The notes: generated by a model not told the origin, from the sequence alone. A stretch of DNA of 25,000 nucleotides from Sphaeroforma sirkka (GCA_001586965.3 LUCW03000628.1:1-25000); one strand, 5' to 3'. Shown: positions 9,125-19,499, counted from the first letter of the stretch. Made by a program: numbers and translations.

Positions 9125-10560
9125 TTATTCATTAGTAGGTAAGTTTGAACAATTTTCTGCACTGTTGGTAAGCAGATCAGAAAGTTTAGTCACGTAGGAA
9201 GTAGGTGGCAAATAGGGAATTTCAGATCCGTCAGGGTTTGTAGTCACCAGAGGAAACCCTTTTCGTTTATCTCGTGTGTTCTTGTGTAAACGCTTATTCC
9301 ATTTCTTATTAAAGATACGAAGAAAGTCGCGAGATTTACGAAATGCATCGGAGGTTAGCCAAGCTACTGTCCCATCCATGAAACGGGTCTTGTAGTAAGT
9401 GTAACCGTCTTCGAATGTTTTGTCAATTATATCTTTGACTTGTGACTCCATAACTGGGACGTCAGAATCAAATAAGCGAGCGAATGAGAGTTGGGAGGTA
9501 GGGATACGGTGAGTGCCTAGATTAGTTGCGCTAGTACCATCTATGTTATTCACTTCGTAAGTATCACTCTTCTCATCATGGTAGGAAATAACAAAAGGCC
9601 CGATTGTCTTAGACGAGAGTTCGGTAACGTTGGCATTGCCATTTAGAATGTTAATATAATCGCCAACTCTGAACTGAACAATGTTCTTAGTATTATTCTA
9701 TCGGTCATACGCTTTAAGTAGGACACGATTTTTTTTGTGCTCGAGTAAAAAGGGTTAAACAACGTTCTGCATATGCTCGATCTTTTGTAGCCACGGAGTA
9801 ACGTGTTTATCGGGCGCAGTTTTGTCAAGCGTTGCTTGTAATTCACTATAGCGGCCACAGAAATAGTGAAACGGGAGTGTTCCAGTTTGAGGATTCATGC
9901 AGTTATTCATTTGAGTCTGAACCTATTTTAAATGATAAGGCCACAAATCCTCAACGTCATCTAGTGCAATACGCAATAGCTTCTTTAGTTCTCTATAACG
10001 TGTCTCATTTGCACCCTGCGTTTGAGGTTTATAAGGAATATCATGCCTATGGGTCATGTCTGATATGAGTATAAGTGCCTCCATTACGTCGGTACAAAAC
10101 TCACTACTGTTATCGGAACATAGGACTCGGGGGAAACCGAAGTCATTAAAGACGTGATAGCATAACTCTGCCACTGTTTGCGGGCGTTTGTTTGGTATTG
10201 CATAAAGCAAGTTATAGCCCGAAGCCACACATAAGAAATGACAGATATATACATCGCCAGTATGTTTGGATCGCGGGAGTTTAACCAAATCTGTGTCACA
10301 CTTTTTAGGGGTGCTCAGCCGTAGCGCCTGATCTGGTATTTTTTACAATTAATACAGCGTCGGTGTACTTTACGTATGGTTTCTTTCAGTGCCGGGTGAT
10401 CAAGCCCTGCACGAATAACCAACTTATAAGTATGCTCATATGCTCGATGAGTTAAATTATGTATTATTTTAACTCTAGTCTCGAGCTCTTCTAAGTCAGT
10501 CAGATTCTGTGTAACGCTGGCTGGATGAACCATAGTCCCGTTAGATAGGGCAACTTCAGA
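9125..10560 (-). mobile_element. Integrase and chromodomain-like tail of Ty3 copy 2 (fossil)
   Basis: On the minus strand the region encodes the HHCC segment (HNLTHRAYEHTYKLVIRAGL, near 10490-10400), the core with YKPQTQGANETRYREL near 10035-9985, and the chromodomain-like tail MESQVKDIIDKTFEDGYTYY near 9450-9390, followed by the basic KKWNKRLHKNTRDKRKG. These match copy 1 closely. The region is broken in several places. Confidence 0.8.
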
Positions 10561-10680
10561 TAGGGCTACTAGGAGGGGTAGACTCAGACTCCTGAGTTAC
10601 GTAATTAACAACATTAGATTGTTGAAGTATCTTCTTCAGTTGTTTCGCAATTCCTGGCTGTTCTCTAAGCAGCGCTTTAA

Positions 10681-11278
10681 TGTAAAAATACGGCCTCCGG
10701 TCAGTCTAAAATATCAAGATCAAATGAGATAACATATTGGTTTTTAATTGTATTTAAAATAATTTAATACAAATTCTTTTTGCAATATTTACAAAGTATT
10801 CTAAATTCACTTTGGTGGCTCCAATAGCCTGAGTATTTGGTATGACTCATTCACTTGGACCTATTTTAGACGATAGTAGATGTAGGATATTATAAGCTAA
10901 ATTTTGTAATCTCTGAACTACTACTTACAGGTTTTGGTCCTCCCGTCAATCTCCAAAATCCAATAAGTCTTTTTCTTTTTAACTTTTCTTCAGATGGAAC
11001 TTTATCGATATTAGCCAATGTATTAACTTGACTTACGTTCTTATGTCCATCTACAAATTAGGCATATCGTCATGAACACTTAGTGCTTCTAGTGAAAATT
11101 ATTTAATAAAGAACAGCTAGAAGTATGTCCGGTGTGATCGAGGATATTAAGGTTTTTACCAAGAGGCAGTACCAATCATTCTTACACAAGCTACCACTGC
11201 TAAATCCTAACTGACTTAAATTGTATCTTAGTTTATATAACATAGTTTAAAACATAGAAATATCTATCGAAGTTTACA
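10681..11278 (+). repeat. Solo LTR of the same Ty3 family inserted in copy 2
   Basis: This is a complete LTR (TGTAAAAATACGG to GAAGTTTACA, 598 bp) in plus orientation within the minus-strand copy 2. It is flanked by TTAA at 10677-10680 and 11279-11282. Copy 1 keeps the undisturbed sequence across the same site (about 5950-5985, opposite strand) with TTAA once, so the TTAA pair is a target duplication. The LTR differs from those of copy 1 at many positions, so it is an older, separate insertion reduced to one LTR by LTR-LTR recombination. Confidence 0.88.
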
Positions 11279-11282
11279 TTAA

Positions 11283-12330
11283 GTAGTTGAGTGAGAGCTT
11301 CAGGTTCTCTTAGAGCTTTGCGTCTTTTAGCCATTTTCATGTTTTTACGATCTAATGCCGTCTCAATCGGCATTACCTCGACTGCATTCTTGTTGGGTTC
11401 ATGTGTTGTACGAATCTTGAGCTTTTGTTCAAACTCCTTAGACTTCTCTAGTTTAGCTAAGAACCCGGTTGAGGGTTTCCACTTAGTGGTACCTGCAGGA
11501 CCGATGCGACAAGCGATGGTGTGTTTCCAAGGGAATTTCTTAATAGAATAGGATCTCTGATACAAGAATGTGTCGGTTTCACGGTCGACATAGATAGGCT
11601 CGTCTTGTATCATATTAATTAAATCATGTATCCATGGGTCGGAGCTACACAGCGAAATGGTAGACTTAGTAATATTAACATAATTTAACAACTGTGCGAT
11701 AAGTTGCCAAGGTGGGTTAGCTCACGCATTATGCTTTAATAAGTCAAGTTGAAAGGCATCACCTTTAGGATGCGTCAACGAACTATAATCAGAAACCTGT
11801 TTGTTATGTTCTGCGGCGAACATATCAATAGTAAATGGACCCCATCTTGATTGAGCGAGGTTAAACCATTTTTTATTAAGCATCCAATCGGTTGCAAATA
11901 ACTTTTTAACCATTTTCTGGTAGTCAGGGACAAGTCGAGAGAGCATGTCAGGAAGATAATTATGTATTCCTGGTATGTGTGTAATGTTAAAAGCAAACTT
12001 AGCAATAATGTCATGCCAGCGGCTCACCAACTGTGAATCAGGGTTCATGTCTTTTAAATATGTTAAAGACTTTTGATCACAGGCGACAGTGAAGTAACTT
12101 CCATAAAGGTAGTCTTTAAACTGTCTTAGCGCTGTAACTATAACTAGGAGCTCTTGTTGACTCTTATTATAACTCTTGCTAAAGAATTGTATGTAACGTG
12201 GTTTACCATTTATCGTTTGGTATAGCACTCCACCTACCGCTCGATCTGAAGCGTCGGTTGCTGATTGGAATGGGACGCCATCCACAGGGTATTGCATAAT
12301 GGGTGCGTCCATTACTTTACTTTTAACTAG
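11283..12330 (-). mobile_element. RNase H and methyltransferase-like region of Ty3 copy 2 (fossil)
   Basis: The minus-strand reading shows TDASDRAVGGVLYQTINGKP, QELLVIVTALRQFKDYL, HIPGIHNYLPDMLSR, then WGPFTIDMFAAEHNKQVSDY with GDAFQLDL, and further the ITKSTI and DEPIYVDRETDTFLYQRSYS segments. They parallel copy 1 between 4930 and 5880. The part with the NPP motif is not intact here. Confidence 0.75.
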
Positions 12331-12357
12331 CTTGAATGCATCATCAAATTCTTTAGT

Positions 12358-13090
12358 TCAGAGCTTTCCCAAAGGTCCTTTGTGCAGCCGTAGGTGACTG
12401 AAAGGCTTTAAGAAATGAGAAAGATGGAAGAAGTTAACAAACCCACACACAGAGTTCACATCTTTTCCAGTAATCGGTGTTGATAAATCCAACAGAAATT
12501 GTTTCTTGCCAGGATCAATTTCTACCCCTGCTGTAGATGCCTTGTAACCAAGTAAGTGTATAGTATCTTTAGCAAAAGAACACTTGTCCTCGTTAATCTT
12601 AAGTTTGGCATGGTTTAGTCGCTTTAAGACTTTCTTAACGAGTTTAGCATGTTCATGTGCTGTCGTTGTAAAAATAACTATATCATCAATATACTGATAC
12701 GTCATCCAACAGGTCCGCAAATAGTTCCATCATAACTTGTTGGAAGAAAGAAGGTAACATGTGTAAGCCTTCAGGTGCACCTTTAAACTGGTACTTCTTA
12801 CCTTGCCAAGTAAAGGAAAAGTATTTCCTATGAGGCTCATATATCTGTAGTTGATGGAATGCAGCATTTAAGTCTATCTTGGAAAAGATAGTCGCACCCT
12901 CCATTTTGCGTAGTATCTCGCTTATCTTTGGTGAGGGAAAACTATGTTGCGGAATTAGTTTGTTGATTGGCGACAGGTCTAGTACTACTCATGTTTTACT
13001 AAACGTTCCATCAGATTTATATTGATCGACCGCTAAGAGAGCTAAGTTAACTGGGGTTGCATCATAATTGATTTCAATTAGACTCTGTTT
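12358..13090 (-). mobile_element. Reverse transcriptase region of Ty3 copy 2 (fossil)
   Basis: On the minus strand MEGATIFSKIDLNAAFHQLQ, FKGAPEGLHMLPSFFQQVM, YIDDIVIFTTTAHEHAKLV and LLGYKASTAGVEIDPGKKQF are visible, matching the reverse transcriptase core of copy 1. The catalytic Asp pair is present. The region is broken. Confidence 0.82.
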
Positions 13091-13093
13091 TAA

Positions 13094-13786
13094 CTAATCT
13101 TCAATTTGGGTTTTGATAACGTCTTTGTGTCTCCAACTCACGTAGTTATGTGAAGGACACTTTAACTTAGAGAAGTCGACGTTTGTTAAGTCAAGCTTAA
13201 CGTACCTGTTAGAGAACTTAAACATACACCAGTCAGTTATTGCAATCTTTCTGTTTTGTATTATTAAGTCCATAATTATATCGGTAAAGTGCGGATTCAT
13301 ATCGTTTGCTTCACCTTCCGGAGGTTTAGGTATCTTCAACATGTTATCATCTGACTGATCTTTATTTGGGTCTAGCCCACTAGGCAGACCAGTGAGAGTT
13401 ATACCTAAACTGAGAAGATCAGTCATATCTATAATTAAATCGTATTTCTGAGACATGTCAGTAACGATTAGGTGAGTCTTTACTTCCTTTCTATCTGACA
13501 ACATTATGTGTACATAGTCAATGGCTTCTTCGCAAGAGGTAACTTTGTCATTTCCCAAAATTAAATCAGTTGTTTCGTTATGGATAGCCATATCTGTAGC
13601 GTAGGCTACTCCGCGTGAGATAGCAGAGACTTCATCAGAACCAAGCTCAGAAACGGCTTCCTCTACAGCTTCAACGGCAGGCTCAGTACCAGACGGACCA
13701 GCGTCCCCAGTAACCTCAGGAACCTCAACAGGCTTAGCAGGCTTAGAGCTGGCGGCTTCCTTGCCTTTAGAATTTTCTTTAGCCAT
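13094..13786 (-). mobile_element. gag N-terminus and protease region of Ty3 copy 2 (fossil)
   Basis: An open minus-strand reading of 230 codons begins MAKENSKGKEAASSKPAKPV like copy 1 gag, and then continues directly in protease-like sequence (SAISRGVAYATDMAIHNETT, VTDMSQKYDLIIDM) and the stretch leading into reverse transcriptase (FSKLKCPSHNYVSWRHKD). Most of gag and its zinc region are not present in this copy. Confidence 0.75.
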
Positions 13787-13910
13787 AGTAATAGTTCAAG
13801 AACAGGAAAATTAATAAGGTCTAGGTATAGTAACTAGCGTGTAGCTAACTTTAGGTTAGTATTAGCCACTGTGAGGTAGTATAGAATACTCACAGTCCTG
13901 TCGCTGGATA
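13787..13910. other. Short non-coding segment with an interrupted hairpin between Ty3 copy 2 and LINE copy B
   Basis: These 124 bases lie upstream of the copy 2 gag start and do not match the 5' UTR or LTR end of copy 1. 13869-13895 forms an interrupted inverted repeat: CTGTG and AGTAT pair with ATACT and CACAG around an AGA loop, with a four-base bulge. It may be an element end from another subfamily, or unique filler at the junction with the LINE 3' end. Confidence 0.45.
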
Positions 13911-14355
13911 GGAATAATATTATTTATTTCAAAATGACAAGTATGTATGTTACAATGTATGAACATATGGTATGGCTCTCATAGTCGCTGTAGTGGTTCA
14001 AGAAAGATTGATGGGAAGAATTGGTCAGTAAATTCCCATTTGAAGCTTGGGCCAGGTGAGTCGACAATGGAAGATATGAGCTGAGGCAATTCGGGCCGGT
14101 GGTGACAAAACATTGTTACTATCGAATGTTCCCTATATTCGCTTGCTGGCCTACTAAGTAGAGTACCCACCTCTGTGGTACGGATCGGGTCTGCGCCGTG
14201 TAGTGCCGCGGAATGGGTTAGTGTAGAGTACGAAATACCGAGTAGGACCAGGTTATCCGTCATAATCCGGTCGAGGAGCGAGGATGGGGGTAAGCCAATG
14301 CCGCACCAGACCACGGATGAATTCTGTATGTGTTGGCTGGCCTGGATCGGAAGTA
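13911..14355 (-). other. 3' UTR of LINE copy B
   Basis: The stretch follows the ORF2 stop at 14356. It is shared with copy A (569-800 plus 8359-8649), including the site at 14060-14072 (GTGAGTCGACAATGG) that in copy A is split by Ty3 copy 1. No coding sequence is seen. Confidence 0.75.
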
Positions 14356-17040
14356 TCATAGGCGGCACCAACAAGCGCGATGATTTGGTTTGAACCGAAA
14401 TTTCAACAGCGTGATTAGCCGGGGTATGGGGAACATCTGTTGATCTGTCAGAGACGGGTGAGGGTACGGTGGTTCTTCAACATAGAGAAAAGATCCAAGG
14501 TGTTCGTGGAGGGTCCAGATACCGTGGAAGTCGTGGCACTCCTGTAATTGCTGAAGGAGGTCAGGGCCAATGGGCTGCAGTTTCGGGCCTACCAGGATGC
14601 GTCGAATCAGTTGTTGGATGCAGGTAAAGTGGCTGGTAGTGAGCTTGTGGCTACCGGGGCAGACAGGGCAGAGACAGCCGTTGGTGCGGTAGTCGAGCAA
14701 TGTGAACATGTACGTATTTGTTACAATCATAGCACAGAGCCGGATTGGTGTAGACTCGAAGCAGCGATTGAAGCTGTTGTGTCTGGCTGTGTCTCGGTTT
14801 GAGGTTGACGGTTTACCCATAACCAGTTGGTAGTAATATTGGCGCCGGGCCATTGCCGCGATCTCCTTGTTGGACCAACGTTTTGTTGAGTTCTTCCTGA
14901 TGTCGTCACAGCGTTGGCGGAGGGCTACATGGTCGGGTGTACGCCCGCCCGTGGTTTTGTGTACAGTTTTCAGGTGAGCATAAATACTGTACGGGAAGCG
15001 CAGTGATGGTTTGTCGTGGGCCCAGGTGGGTTGCGTCAGAGGGGTAAGTGGATTTGTGCTGGCCATTGAGTCGAGTTGTATTCCCAAGCAACCTTCGAAA
15101 AAGTGAAGTAAGTTTGTTTGATATTTGGGAAACCGAGGGTATTTAGTGCCCGTGATGATGGCTGCTGCTTGGATGAGTGCTGAGTTAAAGCGCTCGAACA
15201 GGGGGTCCAACGCATCCCTCCATATAGGCGGAGCCCAGGCAATAATGTTCAGCCCATATGTAGCCGTGGATAGGATGAATCTTTTGAACATCACCAGTCG
15301 GTTGCGGGGGTGTCGCCAGCTGAAACTATGGAAACCATAAGCGCGGAAAGAGGCAATACACAGTGTCACTGCTGCAACCAGGGATTCCATATGTCTGGCG
15401 AGGTTGATTCCTGGTACTCTGTGAGAGTGTGGGAACCCCAGATATTTGGAGTGTTTCGGTTCGGTATGTGTGGGCGCCATCTTCAGGGGAAGGTAACGTA
15501 TGTTCCAAGTTGTGTCTGCAAGCGTTGGCGTGATAAGCTCACCATTTATACGGAGGGTTGGCGCCGCGTGTCGCAAGTCGGTAGATCGTACTCGGGGTTT
15601 AATGACACCCTGTTCGAGGCCAGATTTGCGTCCCCACGCATCAATGTCATCTAAGAAGGGCTGGAGCGAAACCGATCGAGTGACTTGGATCCGTATGTCA
15701 TCGACAAATAAATAAGAACAGAGGATCTTGGGCCGAAATTGTGCTAGCGTGACAGCTAAGGAATCCATGTAGATAATAAAGAGCTGGGGACCGACGATTG
15801 AGCCTTGTAGGATGCCATTCGTTCTATGGAATAGAGACGAGAGCGTGCCGCGGTATGTCACTCGGGTAGGGACCCTCCCAAACAGCGCGCGGAGGCAGTT
15901 GATCCAGTTTTTGGGAATTCCAGCGTGACGCAGAAGTACCCATGGGCCTGGGAGAGCGACCTTGTCGTGTGCGTTGGTTATGTCCAGATAGACGTTGTTC
16001 CACTCCTCTTCTGACTGTGTCTCATAATCCATGGCGGCAAGTGCTTGGGTATGACAGGAGTACCGTGATTTGAAGCCAGCTTGGATATCATGGGTAGCAG
16101 AGCCGGGGTGGCTCGTAATCAGATTAAGAAAGCACTTTTCAAAGATGCGTCTGACTATTTGCGTAAGCGTGATGGGGCGGAAGTCGCCGGGGGAGGTGAT
16201 ATTTGCATTGGCTTTCTTTTTTTTGCGCTGTCAGGAGGCTGCAGAGAAGGGCTGCAGAGAAGGTACCCGCCTTCAGTAGCTCAGTGAATGCTTCGGCAAG
16301 GAGTCTAATCAGTGGGCTATTGGCGTCGGGGCGTCCTAATGTCCGGCGTTCGGTAGAGCGCTCCACTGCGGCCTACAGGAGAAGGATGTGGATTCCGTCG
16401 GGGCCAGGTCCCTTATTGGGATAGCGTAGTATTGCCTCGATTACATCGGCGGGGCATATGGTGGAAGTGACATCAGGAGAGGGTTCGGTATCCGGTGGAA
16501 CCACGTACGGGTTTGTAGAGTTGAATAGGGCCTCAAAGTAGCCAGCGAGGGTAGCGCCTGTATCATCGGTACCCGGTATGCAGGGTTGGCGCGGAGACCG
16601 TCGTTGGTACGCAATATCTTTGAACATTTGAGCATTGCTTTGGGCGGTCAGACGTGGGCGGAACGAGTGGTTTGGCAGCCGCTGAACCCAGGGTCTGTTT
16701 AAGTCATAATATAACCCTCCAAAGATTTGTGGGTTAGTGGCATAGCGCCAGATGCGGTCGAGGATCCGTAACAGCCCTTCCGCTGGTCCATGTGAAGTGA
16801 GATACGACCGTAGTAGGTTCTGATGCGTCCGGATTTCGGCTTGGAATAGTCGCGCGCGGTATTTGTTGCGTAGGTGATACAGTCGATGGCGATATCGGTT
16901 ATATCCATGGGAGGGGAGGCGTTGGTTCGGAGGCGGCGGCATTGCTGGCATTTGTTGGAGCCGATGGATTTGATTTGTGGGAAGTATCTGGAGATTGAGT
17001 CCAAAGGTGTGGTCACAACAGATACCGTAGTCCGTCACGC
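14356..17040 (-). pseudogene. LINE ORF2: end of APE domain, linker, reverse transcriptase and C-terminal Cys/His cluster
   Basis: Read on the minus strand. The 17089-16373 reading holds YGICCDHTFGL (17020-17000; the APE SDH motif as CDH), a basic linker and KGPGPDGIHIL (RT block 0/1, near 16400), and ends at an in-frame TAG (16373-16375). The same frame continues with LIRLLAEAFTELLKAGTF. A frameshift near an A-run (about 16210-16220) leads into the long open frame down to 14356: SPGDFRPITLTQIVRRIFEK, YLDITNAHDKV, GILQGSIVGPQLFIIYM and the catalytic LFVDDIRIQ (15708-15691, FVDD in place of YADD). The C-terminus carries CPVC-x9-HFTC (about 14675-14625), the usual LINE Cys/His cluster. ORF2 would prime reverse transcription at nicked chromosomal DNA. 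The gene is dead through stop and frameshift. Confidence 0.85.
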
Positions 17041-17587
17041 ATGTTCTGTACCAGTTGAGCCGCCAGCATAGAGGTAGTCCAAGTGCCACGTATTATGCAG
17101 AGTAGTCTAAATCGTTTTCATACGTAATCCGTGGTTTGTAGATGCGTGGCCATACTTCCGGGCTTTGAAGTTAAAATCTCCCCACACGACATCTGGTTGG
17201 AAACCGCCAATCTCAGAGGGATTCATGTATCGCCTGATTTGAGTGGATAGTAGAACGCGGCCATATGAACGCCAAAACACACAAAGAACACCGCGTACGG
17301 TGAAGAGTGTACAAGTTAAAAATTCGATGGGTGGTGTTTGAAAAAGATACCAATACCACAGTGTGAAGGGTGTAAGAAATTATGCCGTGCAGTGTGATGT
17401 AGTATATGATAGCGTGTGTTCGAGCGTATATGATTAAGAAATGTGGTGTTATGCCAGGTTTCAACCACACACATAACATTAACCTGACTTAAATCGATAT
17501 AACGTTCAAACACTTATCTGTGCGTGCTGCGTTGTCCATGTTGAGTCCTTGTGGGTTGAAGAGCGTCATCCTCATCGGTCCTAACAT
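17041..17587 (-). pseudogene. LINE ORF2 N-terminus: APE-like endonuclease
   Basis: ORF2 seems to begin at ATG 17587-17585 (MLGPMRMTLFNPQGLN), where N-x-x-G-L is the first APE motif. After a frameshift near 17513 comes VNVMCVVETWHN (the catalytic Glu in VVETW), then HPSHCGIGIFFKHH, and in another frame DVVWGDFNFKARKYGHAS (GDFN, 17182-17165) and TNHGLRMKT. These are the ordered hallmarks of the apurinic-endonuclease-like domain that nicks target DNA for LINE insertion. At least three frame changes break it. The start overlaps the presumed ORF1 stop as ATGTTAG at 17587-17581. Confidence 0.72.
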
Positions 17588-18095
17588 TGTTCATCCTCGG
17601 TCAATACTACTGCTTCTTCAACGATGTCAGCCATTTCTATTCGTTGCCTGTCGTCGAAGAGTCTGTCGTGGAAGGTTGAGGTTGCGTATTGGTAACCATC
17701 GCGTCGGATGGTTGTGTCGGGAAGACCGTTGATACATAAAGTCGTCCGGGTTCCGCACGCGCTGGTTCTTTAGCGTTTGCCGTGATTTGCGGGTTAGGTG
17801 AGAAGAGGTTTGCATCATGCTCTGCTTGGTAAGTGGGTCCGCGGTAGATCGAAGGATATCTGCGTAGTGAAGTTGACAAGCGGACTCAGTGGTGCATCCA
17901 TGCTGCGGGCAAGAATTTTTGGCGCTCGTTCATGTGTGCAGAGGGCCTCCCGCTTGGTACTGAGATAGTGAATTAAGGCTGCTTTCGTAGCGTCGGGATG
18001 TTGTTGGGAGCGGGGGTCGATTTTTTATCAAGTTGCCAATTCCACGTACGTGCTGCATTTCGTTTCACCTGGGCGACAGCGTCGCTAGGAACACA
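17581..18095 (-). pseudogene. LINE ORF1 remnant
   Basis: Protein-like minus-strand readings occur in three frames and follow one another. DAVAQVKRNAARTWNWQLDK lies near 18080-18020. SQQHPDATKAALIHYLSTKR and ALCTHERAPKILARS lie near 18008-17895. PRTHLPSRA is followed in another frame by ANLFSPNPQITANAKEPARA and a Ser/Thr/Pro-rich stretch (17810-17640). The last reading is MADIVEEAVVLTEDEQC, ending at TAG 17583-17581. The position before the APE domain and the composition suit a LINE ORF1 (nucleic-acid-binding protein), but no zinc knuckle or RRM is seen. The N-terminus is probably missing. Confidence 0.5.
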
Positions 18096-18112
18096 AAGGA
18101 CTATATATATAT

Positions 18113-18280
18113 CATACAATCACACCAGGTATACTATGAAAATTCATATGGATGATTGCACATGCATATCATACAATCACACCAAATATACTATGAAAAC
18201 TTAAATAGATGACTAAATATACATATATGAAGCATACAATCACACCCAATATAATGGAAAATCGATTTATAAATGATTTC
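18113..18280. repeat. Three-copy tandem repeat (57-63 bp units)
   Basis: CATACAATCACACC starts at 18113, 18170 and 18233, each time followed by a similar TATACTATGAAAA stretch. The third unit is diverged. The array lies at the outer (5') edge of LINE copy B, and repeated promoter-type units at a LINE 5' end are one explanation; an unrelated minisatellite is the other. Confidence 0.75.
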
Positions 18281-18590
18281 CCATTAATTATCAGTATTTT
18301 GCCCTGAAGTGCTTTTAAACAAAGCTAGAGAAATTTCTGATGGTGAAATTTTGAGTGTATGTTATGTATACTGTACGCGTGTCGTATGATGATTGATGCA
18401 CCAGACCGATATGTATAGACTACTTTGGTTCAGTACCCGTGGTGTGAATTGTGACCCACTTGTGAAGCAGTAAACGTCTTCATTCGTTAAAAGTAGTTAG
18501 AGCGAGGACAAATGAACCACTCTTTTTATAGGTGCAACAGACTAAATAATGAGTATGAATACACACGACAAGTAGTAAATACGATTATAT
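18281..18590. other. Non-coding spacer
   Basis: The sequence is AT-rich with no recognisable gene, repeat or RNA. It separates the LINE from the 3' end of the phosphorylase kinase-like gene on the minus strand. Confidence 0.5.
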
Positions 18591-18941
18591 TTTATTCACT
18601 GAGATACGATGGAAAATGAATGGGCATTTTATTGACAAGTTTCTAAATAGTTCCAGCATCCCCATCTATGCTGCATCAAGAATTATGGCGAGTCCTTTTG
18701 CTTCGAAGCGTTTTCGAGACGCGTGTCCAGGCATCTAGCATGATACTCTGTACCCTTAGTCGATAAACATACAAGCAGCATCTGGATCATCTTAAACAGT
18801 AGTGTATTGGCACTACTTGCTATATAGTACATAGATATACCTTTCCTAAAAAAAGGCATCGATAACCCCACTCTACCCCGAATATTCATCACCGGTACAG
18901 CTACGCTCCATCCTCCACCACTCGATCCTTTCAAATCGAGT
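18591..18941 (-). promoter_or_regulatory. Probable 3' UTR and polyadenylation signals of the phosphorylase kinase-like gene
   Basis: Downstream of the TGA at 18944-18942, the minus strand has AATAAA at 18633-18628 and again at 18596-18591, about 310 and 345 bases after the stop. Either could end the transcript. A minus-strand reading of 94 codons across this segment is in another frame and resembles no protein known to me, so it is taken as untranslated. Confidence 0.5.
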
Positions 18942-19107
18942 TCAGGACACGAAGCAGACACCCTCATTCTCGACTGAATCTTGCACCAATCGCATCACAG
19001 CCTTGGCCAGATACGCAATGGTTCCCGATCGTCCACCTCTCTGATTGGCGCAGAAGAGTATGGTCTCTTGTATGGTTGGTGGCTTCGCAAAGGGCGCTGT
19101 TGGGCGC
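18942..19107 (-). CDS. PHK-like terminal exon with CaaX box
   Basis: The exon encodes [19 protein letters not shown], then [20 protein letters not shown] and [15 protein letters not shown], with TGA at 18944-18942. [19 protein letters not shown] parallels the last conserved block of PHKA/PHKB (GRFGTMTYLSKA, GKRGTCSYLTKAVM). The chosen acceptor is TTAACAG at 19114-19108, which supplies one base to finish the previous codon. The C-terminal Cys-Phe-Val-Ser fits a farnesylation CaaX box, as reported for both mammalian subunits, so the protein may be membrane-associated. Confidence 0.85.
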
Positions 19108-19209
19108 CTGTTAATGGTGATGTAGATAAGAGTGTCAGTGTGGAACATAAGGTACTCCTTCGAGTAATGGTGCAGTTTTTGTGTGTGTGTGCGCGTGGGG
19201 GGGGAGGGG

Positions 19210-19254
<45 letters not shown>

Positions 19255-19455
19255 GTATTTGTATATGTATAAGTAGCATATGTATGTACATAAACATAAA
19301 CATATGCATATACATATACATATACATTACACATATACACACATATACACACGCATACGCATACGCATACGCATCGCGCAACAACGCACAGAAGATATAT
19401 ATATATACGTTCAATCAACCCAATATATATATATATATATTATATATATATATAC

Positions 19456-19499
<44 letters not shown>

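Larger units (their letters stand above)
8650..13910 (-). mobile_element. Ty3/gypsy chromovirus-like element, copy 2 (eroded, inverted)
   Basis: This is a second member of the same family on the opposite strand, tail to tail with copy 1. Recognisable on the minus strand, from right to left, are a gag N-terminus (13786), protease, reverse transcriptase, RNase H, part of the methyltransferase-like domain, integrase, the chromodomain-like tail and the beginning of the 3' LTR. No 5' LTR is seen, most of gag is absent, the 3' LTR is partial, and a solo LTR lies inside. More than ten disruptions are evident. It is clearly older than copy 1, and the encoded fragments differ from copy 1 at a noticeable minority of residues. 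Confidence 0.88.
13911..18095 (-). mobile_element. APE-type LINE (non-LTR retrotransposon), copy B, long but defective
   Basis: On the minus strand a LINE of about 4.2 kb runs from about 18095 to 13911: an ORF1 remnant, then ORF2 with APE endonuclease, reverse transcriptase and a C-terminal Cys/His cluster, then a 3' UTR of about 445 bp. The 3' end is set by comparison with copy A, where homology begins at the same ATAATATTATTTATTTC sequence; no long poly(A) is seen. There is no RNase H. Several frameshifts and at least one in-frame stop (16373-16375) make it inactive. The clade (Jockey, I, Tad, R1 and so on) cannot be set by eye. The 5' boundary near 18095 is uncertain and may be a 5' truncation. 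Confidence 0.85.

Noticed and set aside
14548-16424. Plus-strand ORFs of 60-114 codons opposite the LINE reverse transcriptase
   Set aside because: They are antisense shadows of the well-supported minus-strand ORF2, with no family resemblance of their own.
18683-18967. 94-codon minus-strand ORF downstream of the PHK-like stop
   Set aside because: It overlaps the end of the terminal exon in another frame, shows no domain, and lies where a 3' UTR with AATAAA signals is expected.
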